From Candidatus Bathyarchaeota archaeon (GTDB lineage: Archaea; Thermoproteota; Bathyarchaeia; Bathyarchaeales; Bathycorpusculaceae), in assembly GCA_018396615.1 (NCBI GenBank), contig JAGTQT010000005.1, forward strand, positions 1-53,900: 53,900 nucleotides of DNA, given 5' to 3'. Both the position numbers and the translations under genes were made by a program. The notes beneath the pieces are model-generated. The model saw nothing but the letters and a program-made list of their open reading frames with translations. It was not told where the DNA came from and did no database searches. Positions 8,365-16,379 of the stretch are shown piece by piece (positions within the stretch are counted from its first letter, which is position 1; each line of letters opens with the position of its first letter).

Positions 8365-8796
8365 TCAATCGCGGTTTCTAAGTATCTCAGCCAGCTTTAC
8401 TGCAATCCCGATTTGCCTTTTAAGCTCGCTCATTGTTGGTGCGGCGCTACGGTAGAGCTCAACCGCTCCTCGATCTTTCGTTCTAACCAGTATGAGGTTG
8501 GTTGGATAGAAATAGTGTGCGAGAATATTTTTGCTTCTCGCCGATTCTTCCTCCCTGTCTTTCCTGTACTTCACATGTATTCTTGTGAAGATCACTGCGT
8601 CTTTATGGGTTGCTGCAGCGGTTTTGGCAAGCTGTTCTAGTTTCGGCTTTTGTCTTTCGCATGCTGGGCAGCCGTCTCTGGTTATGGCGATTATGTATGC
8701 TTTCCCCAACTCAGGCGCTAAGGCTTCTTGGAAGCGTTTTCTGGTTGCGGATAATTCTTTCTCCAGATCAGTGAACTCTATTGTTTTGATTGGCAT
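8365..8796 (-). CDS. Thioredoxin-like protein with CPAC motif
   Basis: A 143-residue cytosolic protein with a thioredoxin-like central part: KAYIIAITRDGCPACERQKP carries the redox pair CPAC (around residues 43-46), followed by an alpha-helix and VIFTRIHVKY. TNLILVRTKDRG resembles the cis-proline region (FYPTNLI). There is no signal peptide, so a cytoplasmic thiol-disulfide role is likely. The ATG start is consistent with a TATA box 27 bases upstream, so the mRNA is probably leaderless. Confidence 0.78.
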   Translation of the reverse strand: MPIKTIEFTDLEKELSATRKRFQEALAPELGKAYIIAITRDGCPACERQKPKLEQLAKTAAATHKDAVIFTRIHVKYRKDREEESARSKNILAHYFYPTNLILVRTKDRGAVELYRSAAPTMSELKRQIGIAVKLAEILRNRD

Positions 8797-8817
8797 AGAA
8801 GAAAATTATGCTGGAAA

Positions 8818-8827
8818 CTATATAAAA
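8818..8827 (-). promoter_or_regulatory. TATA box of thioredoxin-like gene (leaderless)
   Basis: The minus strand reads TTTTATATAG, centred about 27 bases upstream of the ATG at 8796. Transcription should begin at or next to the start codon. Confidence 0.6.
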
Positions 8828-8851
8828 TGTTTCAGGCTAGGCACTTGTGTG

Positions 8852-10789
8852 TTAGTTGCGTTTGTTTCCTCCATTGTTTGAGCCAAAGTATGCTGTTATC
8901 TTGGCGTTCTTTGAGACGTCGGCTTCTTTCTCTGCTTCCAGCTTGATATCCATAGGCTCGAAAGTCTGATTAAGTGCTGTAAGCAGGTTGCGAACATAGT
9001 CGGCTACATTTATCTCTGCAAGGTTTGGCGCAAGCTCTACAGGCTTTACAGTAAAGGTTTTGCCCTTGTACGGAAAGGGCTTAACTTTAACAAAGGAAAC
9101 AGTGTCTCCTCTCTTTAGACGTTTGCCTGCGTCAATAAGCTGTAGAGCGCACTGGTAAGGCTGATGTGCAGTCTTCATGTCAACGACTTTTTCATTAGGA
9201 TCAAAATACAGCCTAACAGAATAAGTCAGCTCCTCAAGCTTGACTTTGCGGCTTCTAAGGTCTTGAATGGCTTTGGCAACCACTTGTTTAATCCTCTGCT
9301 TGGCTTGCTCGTATTCCTCTCTGTTTCTTACTGAAGATAGTTCTTTAACACATTGCTGAAAAACTTTGGTCACATACACCGAGGTGTTAGACTTTGCTGC
9401 AGTAACACCTTTAATGTCTGGGCTTCCATCAGGCATTATGCCGAAGTACGCTTTTTTCGCCTTAGGCAACACGCAGAGACTGTAGCGTTTGTCAACAGCC
9501 AAGTCGAGACGAAACCTTTCTTTTGCCGCATTAATCAGCCACCTAACTTGCTCGTCATTTGCATTGTCAAGGAAAAGCGAGTCAGTATCCCCATACAAGG
9601 GGCGCAGTCCTTTTTCTTCAGCTATTTTCCAGCTTTCCCGCAAAACATACCGTCCGTACCCAGTTATCGCCTCAGCTAAAGGCGGACACGCAACACCATG
9701 AATCCGCACAGTAACGCCGTAGCTTGAGACAAGAAACAGTTTCAAAAGCTTCGCCGCTGTACTCGCGGTTTCCCGCTCCTCTTCCTTTAGAGAGTTATCC
9801 TTTGATGCTGGCTTGAATATTTTGATGCGAAGCTCCTTCAACGCACCAATAAGTACAGAGTAGAAGCCTCTGCGCAGAGTACAGACGTGACTATCAACAT
9901 CAGGTATCCTGTTACCCCTACATTCTAGGTGAGGGCAGTCAACAGTCTCATAAGACAGGTTGAAACTATCAATGCAGCTGGGATACAGACTTTCAAAATC
10001 GCACACCACAGTGTTGAAGTATATTCCTGCTTTAGGTGCAACCGTAAGGGCGCCGACGACTCTGTGAGGCTGCCTTCCTCTAAGCAGTTCATCAGCAGTT
10101 GGAATGAGAATGCTGTTTCTTCTTAGATAAGTGTGAATCATGGAGCGTATCCAGTCACTCACCCGCCTACTTACAAGCGCCTCAGTCACCGGAATGTTTG
10201 CCACCCTCGCCAACATCCACGCAGCGTAGACTCTGCTGGAATCGACATCACGATCTTTGAGAAGTTGAAAATCAAGCTTGGGAACAGGCTGATTTAGCAG
10301 ATTAAACCAGTAAGCTATCTGCGCGTACTTAAGCGGGTCTTTGGACTGCATCTCGCCGAAAGCGCTATCAAATCTAGCCTTCGCGGCTTCACTGACTTGC
10401 AGAATAGGTTTTAGATCATTTTCTGAATGCATTGCGCCAAAAGCCAGACCCTTGTCATATACATAGGATTTCACAACGTCTATCTCGCTTTCCCAGCACC
10501 GGTCAAGTTTACTGGCGGCTTTCAAACCGATAGCTGAGTTCGGCCAGTTAACCTGCCCTAAAACTCTTTTTTCGTTTGTAAAGAGGTCAATTTTCTGGGC
10601 TATCTGGGCGTTACCGCTGAATTGTAGAATTATTTCTTTGTCTTTTTCAGAAAGAGGATAGGCAACAAAGAAGTAAGGCTTGTAGTCCTTATCGATAATC
10701 TCGGTTACGTGGCTGCTGCTGTCAACAAACCTTAGTTTTATTGCGTTGGTTTCGGTGAGCATTGCGTCAAGCAGGAATAATTCTGTCAA
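8852..10789 (-). CDS. polB: Family B DNA polymerase lacking the 3'-5' exonuclease domain
   Basis: A 645-residue PolB, short against the usual 750-900. The N-terminal domain (residues 1-100) and the polymerase palm are present: motif A DFESLYPS with Asp264, motif C YGDTDS with Asp401 and Asp403, and motif B as KLFLVSSYG, where the usual Asn is Val. Between about residues 103 and 230 there is no ExoI DxE, ExoII or ExoIII motif and no room for a full exonuclease domain. A small Cys cluster (CPHLEC, HVC) lies near 285-303. The end, NAKITAYF (628-635), resembles a PCNA-binding box. The TTG start is three bases after the stop of the radical SAM gene. Active-site residues suggest it is still a polymerase, perhaps for translesion or repair synthesis. 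Confidence 0.88.
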   Translation of the reverse strand: MTELFLLDAMLTETNAIKLRFVDSSSHVTEIIDKDYKPYFFVAYPLSEKDKEIILQFSGNAQIAQKIDLFTNEKRVLGQVNWPNSAIGLKAASKLDRCWESEIDVVKSYVYDKGLAFGAMHSENDLKPILQVSEAAKARFDSAFGEMQSKDPLKYAQIAYWFNLLNQPVPKLDFQLLKDRDVDSSRVYAAWMLARVANIPVTEALVSRRVSDWIRSMIHTYLRRNSILIPTADELLRGRQPHRVVGALTVAPKAGIYFNTVVCDFESLYPSCIDSFNLSYETVDCPHLECRGNRIPDVDSHVCTLRRGFYSVLIGALKELRIKIFKPASKDNSLKEEERETASTAAKLLKLFLVSSYGVTVRIHGVACPPLAEAITGYGRYVLRESWKIAEEKGLRPLYGDTDSLFLDNANDEQVRWLINAAKERFRLDLAVDKRYSLCVLPKAKKAYFGIMPDGSPDIKGVTAAKSNTSVYVTKVFQQCVKELSSVRNREEYEQAKQRIKQVVAKAIQDLRSRKVKLEELTYSVRLYFDPNEKVVDMKTAHQPYQCALQLIDAGKRLKRGDTVSFVKVKPFPYKGKTFTVKPVELAPNLAEINVADYVRNLLTALNQTFEPMDIKLEAEKEADVSKNAKITAYFGSNNGGNKRN

Positions 10790-10792
10790 AAC

Positions 10793-11830
10793 CTATTCCC
10801 CGCTGACTCCCAGTTCTCGCTTGATGTCTGCAATCTCCGTTTCCGATAATGGGCGTGGGTAATTGTAGATCGGGCCGCTAGGCTTTTCATTGTAGTAGGG
10901 ACGATTGCAATTTGGGCACCCAGACGTGAGGAAAGGCTCACCAGTGTGAATAATGCGCTCAAGCCTTTCTTTTCCAACTCCAAGATCTGCTAGGTTGCCT
11001 GTTTTCTCGAACCGCATGTTTTCAAATCTTGCAAGCTTGTGTAAAATCAAGTATCTAGCCAACTGAATCCTTCTGTATCGTTGAAGCGGTGGTTGATCAG
11101 CTTTCTCTAATGCAGTGCCGCGGATAGGAGTGAACGCAAAAAGCGCAGGCTGGACACCCATATCTACGCATTGCTGAATGGCTTTTATCATCTCTTTCTC
11201 GGTCTCGCCAAGCCCAACGATTAGATGCGTGCTTACCTTGTTTTCTCCAAGGAGCGTCACTGCTTTGTGAAGGAGCTCAAGTTGCTGCCTCCATCTGTAA
11301 GGACCTCCAGCAGATCTTCCCTTGACTTTGTTGAATATTTCCTTGGTTGCAGCGTCTAAGGGGATTCCTACTCTTTCTGCACCAGCATTGATTAAGTGCG
11401 TAATATTTTCTATGTTCAGTGGCTGGCAAGAGACTGAGATTGGCACCGCAACTTGTTTGTGGATTGCTCCAACGAGACTTTCAACGTCTCTTAGTGCTTC
11501 TTGATAATGCAGTGTTTGGATGCAGATACGTCGTATCTTTTCGTCAGCAGCGGCTTTTTGAAGCCTACTTGTTACTTGGTCAAGCTGGAAAGAAGGCCAC
11601 GATATTCTTGAAAGCATGTCTTCTCTGCCGGAGCTTTTTCTGGCTTGGGGGCAGAAACCGCAATTTGCGTTGCATCTGCCTTGCTTATGCGTCATCAAAT
11701 AAGCGGTTGTCGGTGCAGCATCAAGCTTGCCTTTAACCAAACCTATCGCTATCGCCGTCCCAAGTGAGACACGGACAAGCCCCGGCGCAGCGTTGCCAGA
11801 AGGATTTCTTGGATTCACCTTTATCAGCAT
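10793..11830 (-). CDS. Radical SAM protein, biotin synthase-like (candidate archaeal lipoyl synthase component)
   Basis: A 345-residue radical SAM enzyme. The cluster motif is CNANCGFC, followed by PQARKSSGR and later LSRISWPSF. LIVGLGETEKEM and FAFTPIRGTALE are barrel segments of the biotin synthase-like branch, and a C-terminal CPNC (SGCPNCNRPYYNE) could bind an auxiliary cluster. Proteins of this sort form one half of the two-part archaeal lipoyl synthase (LipS1/LipS2). A second radical SAM gene lies 560 bases away on the other strand. The ATG has a TATA-like stretch 24 bases upstream and no Shine-Dalgarno, so it is probably leaderless. PolB follows directly. Radical SAM class is certain, the lipoyl role an inference. 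Confidence 0.8.
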   Translation of the reverse strand: MLIKVNPRNPSGNAAPGLVRVSLGTAIAIGLVKGKLDAAPTTAYLMTHKQGRCNANCGFCPQARKSSGREDMLSRISWPSFQLDQVTSRLQKAAADEKIRRICIQTLHYQEALRDVESLVGAIHKQVAVPISVSCQPLNIENITHLINAGAERVGIPLDAATKEIFNKVKGRSAGGPYRWRQQLELLHKAVTLLGENKVSTHLIVGLGETEKEMIKAIQQCVDMGVQPALFAFTPIRGTALEKADQPPLQRYRRIQLARYLILHKLARFENMRFEKTGNLADLGVGKERLERIIHTGEPFLTSGCPNCNRPYYNEKPSGPIYNYPRPLSETEIADIKRELGVSGE

Positions 11831-11847
11831 GTATTGTCAGATTCGGC

Positions 11848-11858
11848 AAATTAAAAAT
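11848..11858 (-). promoter_or_regulatory. TATA box of the radical SAM-PolB operon
   Basis: The minus strand reads ATTTTTAATTT about 24 bases upstream of the ATG at 11830, suggesting a leaderless transcript covering the radical SAM and PolB genes. A divergent TATA-like CTTAAATA at 11887-11894 would serve the flavin protein. Confidence 0.45.
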
Positions 11859-11945
11859 CTTACCGCACCACATGTGCGCGATTAGGCTTAAATAGCGTGC
11901 TGAGTCAATTGCCTTGTTCAACGTTAGCGAGGTAAAAAATGGTTG

Positions 11946-12395
11946 ATGACAACCAGTGAGATGAATTTAGAAGAGATTAAACAGTTTCTCACGTGTAGCA
12001 GAGTTGGCAGAATCTCAGTGTCTCTTGAAACCAGCCCATACATCGTTCCAGTGGGCTACGTATACACTGAAGGTGTCATAGCTTTTCACACATGCATGAA
12101 GGGATTAAAAGTAGAGGCAATCAGAAAGAACCCCAATGTCTGCTTCGAGGTAGATGAATCTGCATCTGACGCGTCATGGTTCAAAAGCGTCATAATCTTC
12201 GGAAAAGCAACCATAATCGAGGAAAGAAGCAAAATGGTTCCCTACCTGCAAAAACTCATCGACAAATATCGTGTACCCACAGATTTTGACGAATACATGA
12301 GCAAACCGGGCAGAGACAAGGAGAAGGAGCTTCAGGCAGTTAGGATATGCATCATAACACCTGAAAAGATTACAGGACGAAAACGGTGTGCATAA
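11946..12395 (+). CDS. Pyridoxamine 5'-phosphate oxidase-like flavin split-barrel protein
   Basis: A 149-residue protein of the FMN-binding split-barrel superfamily, near the nitroimidazole-resistance/PNPOx-like group. LTCSRVGRISVSLETSPYIVPVGYVYTEGVIAFHTCMKGLKVE is typical of the first barrel strands and the FMN phosphate region, described here only by its position at residues 16-58. The rest, VCFEVDES and SVIIFGKATIIEE, follows the family order. The start is the ATG at 11946 or the in-frame TTG three bases before; GAGGT lies upstream. The 3' end overlaps the following radical SAM gene by eight bases, so the two are translationally coupled and probably work together. Confidence 0.82.
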   Translation: MTTSEMNLEEIKQFLTCSRVGRISVSLETSPYIVPVGYVYTEGVIAFHTCMKGLKVEAIRKNPNVCFEVDESASDASWFKSVIIFGKATIIEERSKMVPYLQKLIDKYRVPTDFDEYMSKPGRDKEKELQAVRICIITPEKITGRKRCA

Positions 12396-13431
12396 TCTGT
12401 TGAACGCAAAGATCTTCAGTCAAGACATTAATGCGGTTTTCAGCACAAATAACCTAGAAGAACTAGAACAATGGCTCGACGCCGCTTGGAAGGTCAAGCA
12501 GGAGAATTTTGGCAACAAAATACGCTTCTACGCACCAAGCTTCACACATTATAAGACCAAGAAGTTCTGCAGCTCCTCCATCGATTTTCCAACAATTTCA
12601 GTAACAGGCAAAGGCTGCGCACTGAAATGCAAGCACTGCGGCGGCTTGATCCTTGAAACGATGTATCCGGCAACCACTTCCAAAGAACTCTTTGACCTAT
12701 GCGCTAAGCTGAAGAAAAAAGGTGCGTTAGGCTGCCTTATCAGCGGAGGCTGTCAGCCAGATGGTTCTGTTCCACTCGGCAAGTTCGCAGAAGCCATCGC
12801 CAGGATTAAGCGTGAACTGGGACTGGTGGTCTTTGTCCATACAGGCATAATCAACCAAAGGACGGTTGCCGCACTAAAAAATGCTGGAGTCGATGCTGCG
12901 CTTATAGACGTCATAGGCTCCGACGCCACAGTTGAAGAAGTCTACAACATGGAGATAACGGTAGACAGCTATGCTGAATCCCTGCGGATACTGCATGAAG
13001 CGGGTATGGTGTTCGTGCCCCATGTCATTGTCGGGCTTCACCACGGGATGCTTAAAGGAGAATTGAATGCATTGGAAATGATATCGAGATACTCTCCTTC
13101 TGCGCTTGTCATAATTGCCTTCATGCCAATACGCGGAACAGAAATGCAGCACATTAAGCCACCGAGCCCGCTGGACATAGCGAAGGTTATGGTTGCCGCG
13201 AGATTGATGTTTCCTAAAACCCCTCTAGTTCTTGGGTGTATGCGACCAAAAGGAGCGCACAGGAAAGAAACAGACATGCTAGCCATAAAAGCAGGAGTGA
13301 ACGCCATAGCCTTTCCCGCTGAAGAAGCAATAGAGCTTGCAGAGGAAAAGACATGCGAATGCTCTTTCTCCTTGTCCTGTTGCGCGCAGATCTATTTTGA
13401 TGCGGGTTCCCTAGCGGTGTCCTCTGTATGA
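12388..13431 (+). CDS. Radical SAM protein with C-terminal Cys cluster (candidate LipS partner)
   Basis: A 347-residue radical SAM enzyme. The SAM cluster motif is CALKCKHCGG, preceded by FPTISVTGKG. Barrel segments ISGGCQPDG, VHTGIINQRT, VPHVIVGLHHG and FMPIRGTEM follow. The C-terminus carries CECSFSLSCC, a likely ligand set for a second iron-sulfur cluster. It starts at a GTG inside the end of the flavin gene. With the divergent biotin synthase-like gene this matches the pattern of archaeal LipS1/LipS2, in which one protein supplies each sulfur insertion. The substrate is not provable from sequence. Confidence 0.78.
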   Translation: MHNLLNAKIFSQDINAVFSTNNLEELEQWLDAAWKVKQENFGNKIRFYAPSFTHYKTKKFCSSSIDFPTISVTGKGCALKCKHCGGLILETMYPATTSKELFDLCAKLKKKGALGCLISGGCQPDGSVPLGKFAEAIARIKRELGLVVFVHTGIINQRTVAALKNAGVDAALIDVIGSDATVEEVYNMEITVDSYAESLRILHEAGMVFVPHVIVGLHHGMLKGELNALEMISRYSPSALVIIAFMPIRGTEMQHIKPPSPLDIAKVMVAARLMFPKTPLVLGCMRPKGAHRKETDMLAIKAGVNAIAFPAEEAIELAEEKTCECSFSLSCCAQIYFDAGSLAVSSV

Positions 13432-13647
13432 GAACATGAAGGCACTTATTACTTCCTTTTTCAGTTCCTCATACTGGTGGCTGATTCTGTGGGCGTCCTT
13501 TTTAGACATGCCTTGGCGGATCAGTTCCTTTTCAAAGGCTTTGCGAGTTTTTCGAACCTTCCAGCCGAAAGTAAGCCACAAAGCAAACACGCTGAAAAGA
13601 AGCTTAGCAGAATGAAGCATTGCCATTACAAGGCTGCCGAGTTTCAT
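13411..13647 (-). CDS. Small membrane protein with AFxKEL-GM helical motif
   Basis: A 78-residue unrecognised protein. Residues 5-31 form one hydrophobic helix, followed by a basic stretch and an amphipathic helical part, AFEKELIRQGMSKKDAHRIS (residues 37-56), ending near Tyr59. The same pattern occurs in the next protein upstream in the operon (13681-14067), residues 55-77, so the two may be related or act as membrane-bound and soluble partners. The ATG follows GAGGAACTGCT. It overlaps the convergent radical SAM gene by 21 bases. Confidence 0.6.
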   Translation of the reverse strand: MKLGSLVMAMLHSAKLLFSVFALWLTFGWKVRKTRKAFEKELIRQGMSKKDAHRISHQYEELKKEVISAFMFSYRGHR

Positions 13648-13680
13648 AGCAGTTCCTCACATTTGCTTTGCAAAATAACA

Positions 13681-14067
13681 CTAGTCTTCGTCTTCCTCAT
13701 CTCTTTCTCTGTGCTTTTCATGTAGTTCGCGTTTGAGGGTTTTCCGAATTTCATCACCTATCTCTTCGCCCTTGAACTCGCCTCGTCCACTCATGCTTCC
13801 CTTCATTACATCTTTTAGACTGGAGAAAACTGACATGTAGTTTTCAGTCATCTTGACTGCGGTGTCCTCAGGCATGCCTGCTTCTTTCAGCTCCTTGTAG
13901 AAAGCTGCTGCGGCCTTGCCCATGTCTCTGCCTGCTTCTTCGGAGAAGACACTTCCCATTATGGCTTTTATTAGTGCAGGTAGCTCTCTAGAAAGGGTTC
14001 CAAAGATTTCTCTGATCTCTTCGGCGTCGTCTTCCCATTCTTTTCTCTCTCTTTTTTCTTGGCTCAT
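13681..14067 (-). CDS. Hypothetical charged helical protein
   Basis: A 128-residue soluble, mostly helical protein not assigned to a family. It is rich in Glu, Lys and Arg, with a very acidic-basic tail (REL..KHRERDEEDED). The central segment AAFYKELKEAGMPEDTAVKM (54-73) shares the AFxKELxxxGM pattern with the following small membrane protein. The ATG has a near-perfect GGAGGTGA eight bases away, located inside the last codons of the upstream gene, which supports real translation of both. It probably belongs to a three-gene operon 14308 to 13411. Confidence 0.6.
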   Translation of the reverse strand: MSQEKRERKEWEDDAEEIREIFGTLSRELPALIKAIMGSVFSEEAGRDMGKAAAAFYKELKEAGMPEDTAVKMTENYMSVFSSLKDVMKGSMSGRGEFKGEEIGDEIRKTLKRELHEKHRERDEEDED

Positions 14068-14068
14068 T

Positions 14069-14308
14069 CTATCTCACCTCCATTAACAAAGGTGTTTTTC
14101 TAAACTGAAAACCTGTCAACATGCTAGATGATTCTGTTTTTCCAAGAGTCTTCTTAAGTTGCTCTAGCTTAGAGTTTGAAATGGCGGCTTCTATCTTACC
14201 AGCTAAGCTTGAGTAAAACAACTTTGTTTTTGCCTCTGGTCTGGTTCCTGAAACCTTTGGTAAGGCGTTGTTTGTTTCTTTCCCTATGCTTATTTTTGTC
14301 TTATTCAC
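14069..14308 (-). CDS. Hypothetical 79-residue protein
   Basis: A small Lys/Ser/Thr-rich protein with no recognised domain or membrane segment. It starts with GTG at 14308 and its last codons contain the strong ribosome binding site of the next gene, one base before that ATG. This tight layout is the main reason to accept it. An isolated shadow ORF is possible. Confidence 0.45.
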   Translation of the reverse strand: MNKTKISIGKETNNALPKVSGTRPEAKTKLFYSSLAGKIEAAISNSKLEQLKKTLGKTESSSMLTGFQFRKTPLLMEVR

Positions 14309-14351
14309 GTGTTTATCGCCTTCAAATACACTTCAGGTGTGGGTAGAATAG

Positions 14352-14825
14352 TTATTTATTATGGGAAAAAGTGTCCACCTCTTGATCACTTACAAGCTCG
14401 TACAAGTTTCCGTATCCCGTGGACTTTCGAACAATTCCTTCTCGTTCAAGGCGTTTGACTCTTTCTCTTACAATTCTTCGCGAGGCTTTTCCACGCATCC
14501 GCTGAACCTGACGCGTTATGGCTGAAATGTTCAATTTTTCATGCAGGGCAAGTGCTTGAACTATGCATCTAGAAATATCGTCTTGAAAAACTGACTGCTT
14601 GCGCACGTATGTTTCTGCTGCTTTGAGTTTAGCTGCAATCTTAAGTGGTTCCCCATACAGCCCCATTCCAGCACGAGTCATTCGCAGATATGGAATAAGT
14701 CTCTCATACTCCGGGTTGTTAACTATCAGCGATTCCAGTGTTTCAAGCCGCTTTATGATCAAGTCAAGTTTTCTGCTCAATTCCTCGATGCTAGACTTAC
14801 TGTTGTTTTCCCGTTTTTCCGCCAT
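14352..14825 (-). CDS. Winged-helix DNA-binding protein with N-terminal coiled coil
   Basis: A 157-residue probable transcription factor. Residues 8-40 (SSIEELSRKLDLIIKRLETL) form a coiled coil for dimerisation. Residues 85-150 form a winged helix: ISRCIVQALALHEKLNISAI, then the recognition helix region ASRRIVRERVKRLEREGIV and a wing with KSTGYGNLYELV. It resembles the protein at 50898-51275 in layout. It sits upstream of the small-protein operon on the same strand and might control it. The target is unknown. Confidence 0.72.
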   Translation of the reverse strand: MAEKRENNSKSSIEELSRKLDLIIKRLETLESLIVNNPEYERLIPYLRMTRAGMGLYGEPLKIAAKLKAAETYVRKQSVFQDDISRCIVQALALHEKLNISAITRQVQRMRGKASRRIVRERVKRLEREGIVRKSTGYGNLYELVSDQEVDTFSHNK

Positions 14826-14998
14826 TCTTCTTCAGCTTACTTTTCTTTTTCTGTTGATAAAAGTCTTTATTGCTCTCAGTCTAGCTTTCGGCGAAAATAA
14901 TGTCTGCCTAAGCAGCGGTGCGCTCACCAAAAGAGTATGTTTTTGATGATAAAGATTAAAAACAGCAAATGCGCATGATTAAGTAAGTGTTGATTGAG

Positions 14999-15202
14999 AT
15001 GCCCAAAGTCAAAGTGGATTGGACTAAATGCAACGGCGACGGTGTGTGCAAAGAAATCTGTCCGGTAAACGTTTTCGAAATAAAGAATCTCCCAGACTAC
15101 CCTGATAGCCCGAAATCTGTTCCAGAGCGGGAAAGCGATTGCATAGCTTGCATGGCATGCGTAACCTCTTGTCCCACACAAGCAATAACAGTCGAAGAAT
15201 AG
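14999..15202 (+). CDS. Ferredoxin, 7Fe/8Fe dicluster type with CxxDxxC
   Basis: A 67-residue electron carrier. The second motif CIACMACVTSCP binds a [4Fe-4S] cluster. The first reads CNGDGVCKEICP, with Asp at the second ligand position. The same CxxDxxC occurs in Sulfolobus 7Fe ferredoxin, where that cluster is [3Fe-4S], and in Pyrococcus ferredoxin, where Asp is a labile ligand. PVNVFE after the motif also matches the Sulfolobus type. It is a plausible partner of IorA and the radical SAM enzymes. Start taken as ATG at 14999; GTG and TTG codons lie just upstream in frame. Confidence 0.88.
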   Translation: MPKVKVDWTKCNGDGVCKEICPVNVFEIKNLPDYPDSPKSVPERESDCIACMACVTSCPTQAITVEE

Positions 15203-15205
15203 ACG

Positions 15206-16333
15206 TTAACCGCTGATTTCAGCAGGCACAAACTGTCTCAACCTTCTCAACAACCGCATTTTTTCATCATTTCCAACCTTGGCTTCCTGAACCGCTAGCT
15301 TAAGCATCTGGATCGACTTGTCCATAGATTCTCGGTCAACAGGAAAAGGAACGCCGTCCTTTCCACCATAAGCAAAAGAGTATTTAACAGGGTCTTTCCA
15401 GCTTGGTCTATCGCCATAAATCAGTTCCGCCACAAGCGCTAACCCTCTAATCGTTGCTGGTCCCACTCCCCGAATTGCCAGCAGCTCTTCGTAGTTGCGG
15501 GGTTGAAACTCGTAAATCTGTCTGAGAACATTCCAGTTTATTTTTCTGGGCATAACTAGAGCCCTAGGAAGAGGAGTTCTTTTGCTGACTTCGGTAAACC
15601 AGTCTTGAAGGGTTCTCTGGGCGGTAGGCTCCACCGAAGTCATAAGGCTCACTATTTTGTTAGGGGGCTCTTTAGCGATGTCAACCGATGTCTTTCTACA
15701 AGCTTCGCTTTCTTTCGCAGTCATATCCAGCGCTGTCTGCCGCCGCGTTTCGCCGACGATAGCGCTTTGAGGCTCAACAACGAAGCTTTGCACAGCATCT
15801 GAAATCCAGTGATATCGTCTTGCCGTGCAATCTTGAAGACACATGCCCTGCTGGATTACTGCCCACTTTTTCTTTTCAATTATGAAGAAGCTGTGATGGT
15901 AAAGCTGGTATCCTGCTTGGATGGCGGTGTTGTCAACTTTGGCGCTCATCTTGCTTGCATACTGCAACTTTGTGATCTCTTGGGTTGAGAAACCAAATTT
16001 GTCTCCTACTTTCTGGATTTATTCCGGTGTATGTCTTGACGCGTTGCCTTTGCCGCCACATACCGCGATTCCATGCTCTTCAGGTGTGACTGCCTGCTTG
16101 AGGACACCGGTTAGCACGGTGGTTACGCCAGACGAGTGCCAATCATATCCTAGCACACAGCCCAAAGCCTGAAACCAGAAGGGGTCAGAAATTCGGCTTA
16201 GAAAGGCTTCCGTCCCATATTCCCGAGTGATTATCGTTGTCATTTCTCGGGCAAGCTTGCACATGCGAGTAACCAGCCATCTTGGCGCCTTGCCGTAATG
16301 AAGGGGTAAACTTGCGACACCTGTTCTGTGCAT
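15206..16333 (-). pseudogene. DUF763 protein interrupted by an in-frame TAA
   Basis: The reading frame is continuous from 16333 to 15206 except for one TAA at 16021-16019 (codon 105). The first part, MHRTGVASLPLHYGKAPRWL through DPFWFQALGCVLGYDWHSSG and GKGNASRHTPE, and the second part, TKLQYASKMSAKVDNTAIQ, ARRYHWISD, and a helix-hairpin-helix-like LLAIRGVGPATIRGLALVAE, together make one complete DUF763 protein of about 375 residues. The stop falls where family members have Glu after HTPE, so a single GAA-to-TAA change explains it. The function of DUF763 is unknown; the HhH suggests nucleic acid binding. Either a recent pseudogene or a sequence error. Confidence 0.85.
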
Positions 16334-16379
16334 GGCGCGCACCATTGCTAGGAAACAACAAATGAAGGGACGGTTTAAA

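Noticed and set aside
16019..16021. Programmed readthrough or recoding of TAA in DUF763
   Set aside because: TAA is not decoded by Sec or Pyl systems, and no structure favouring readthrough was noticed. A point mutation or base error is simpler.
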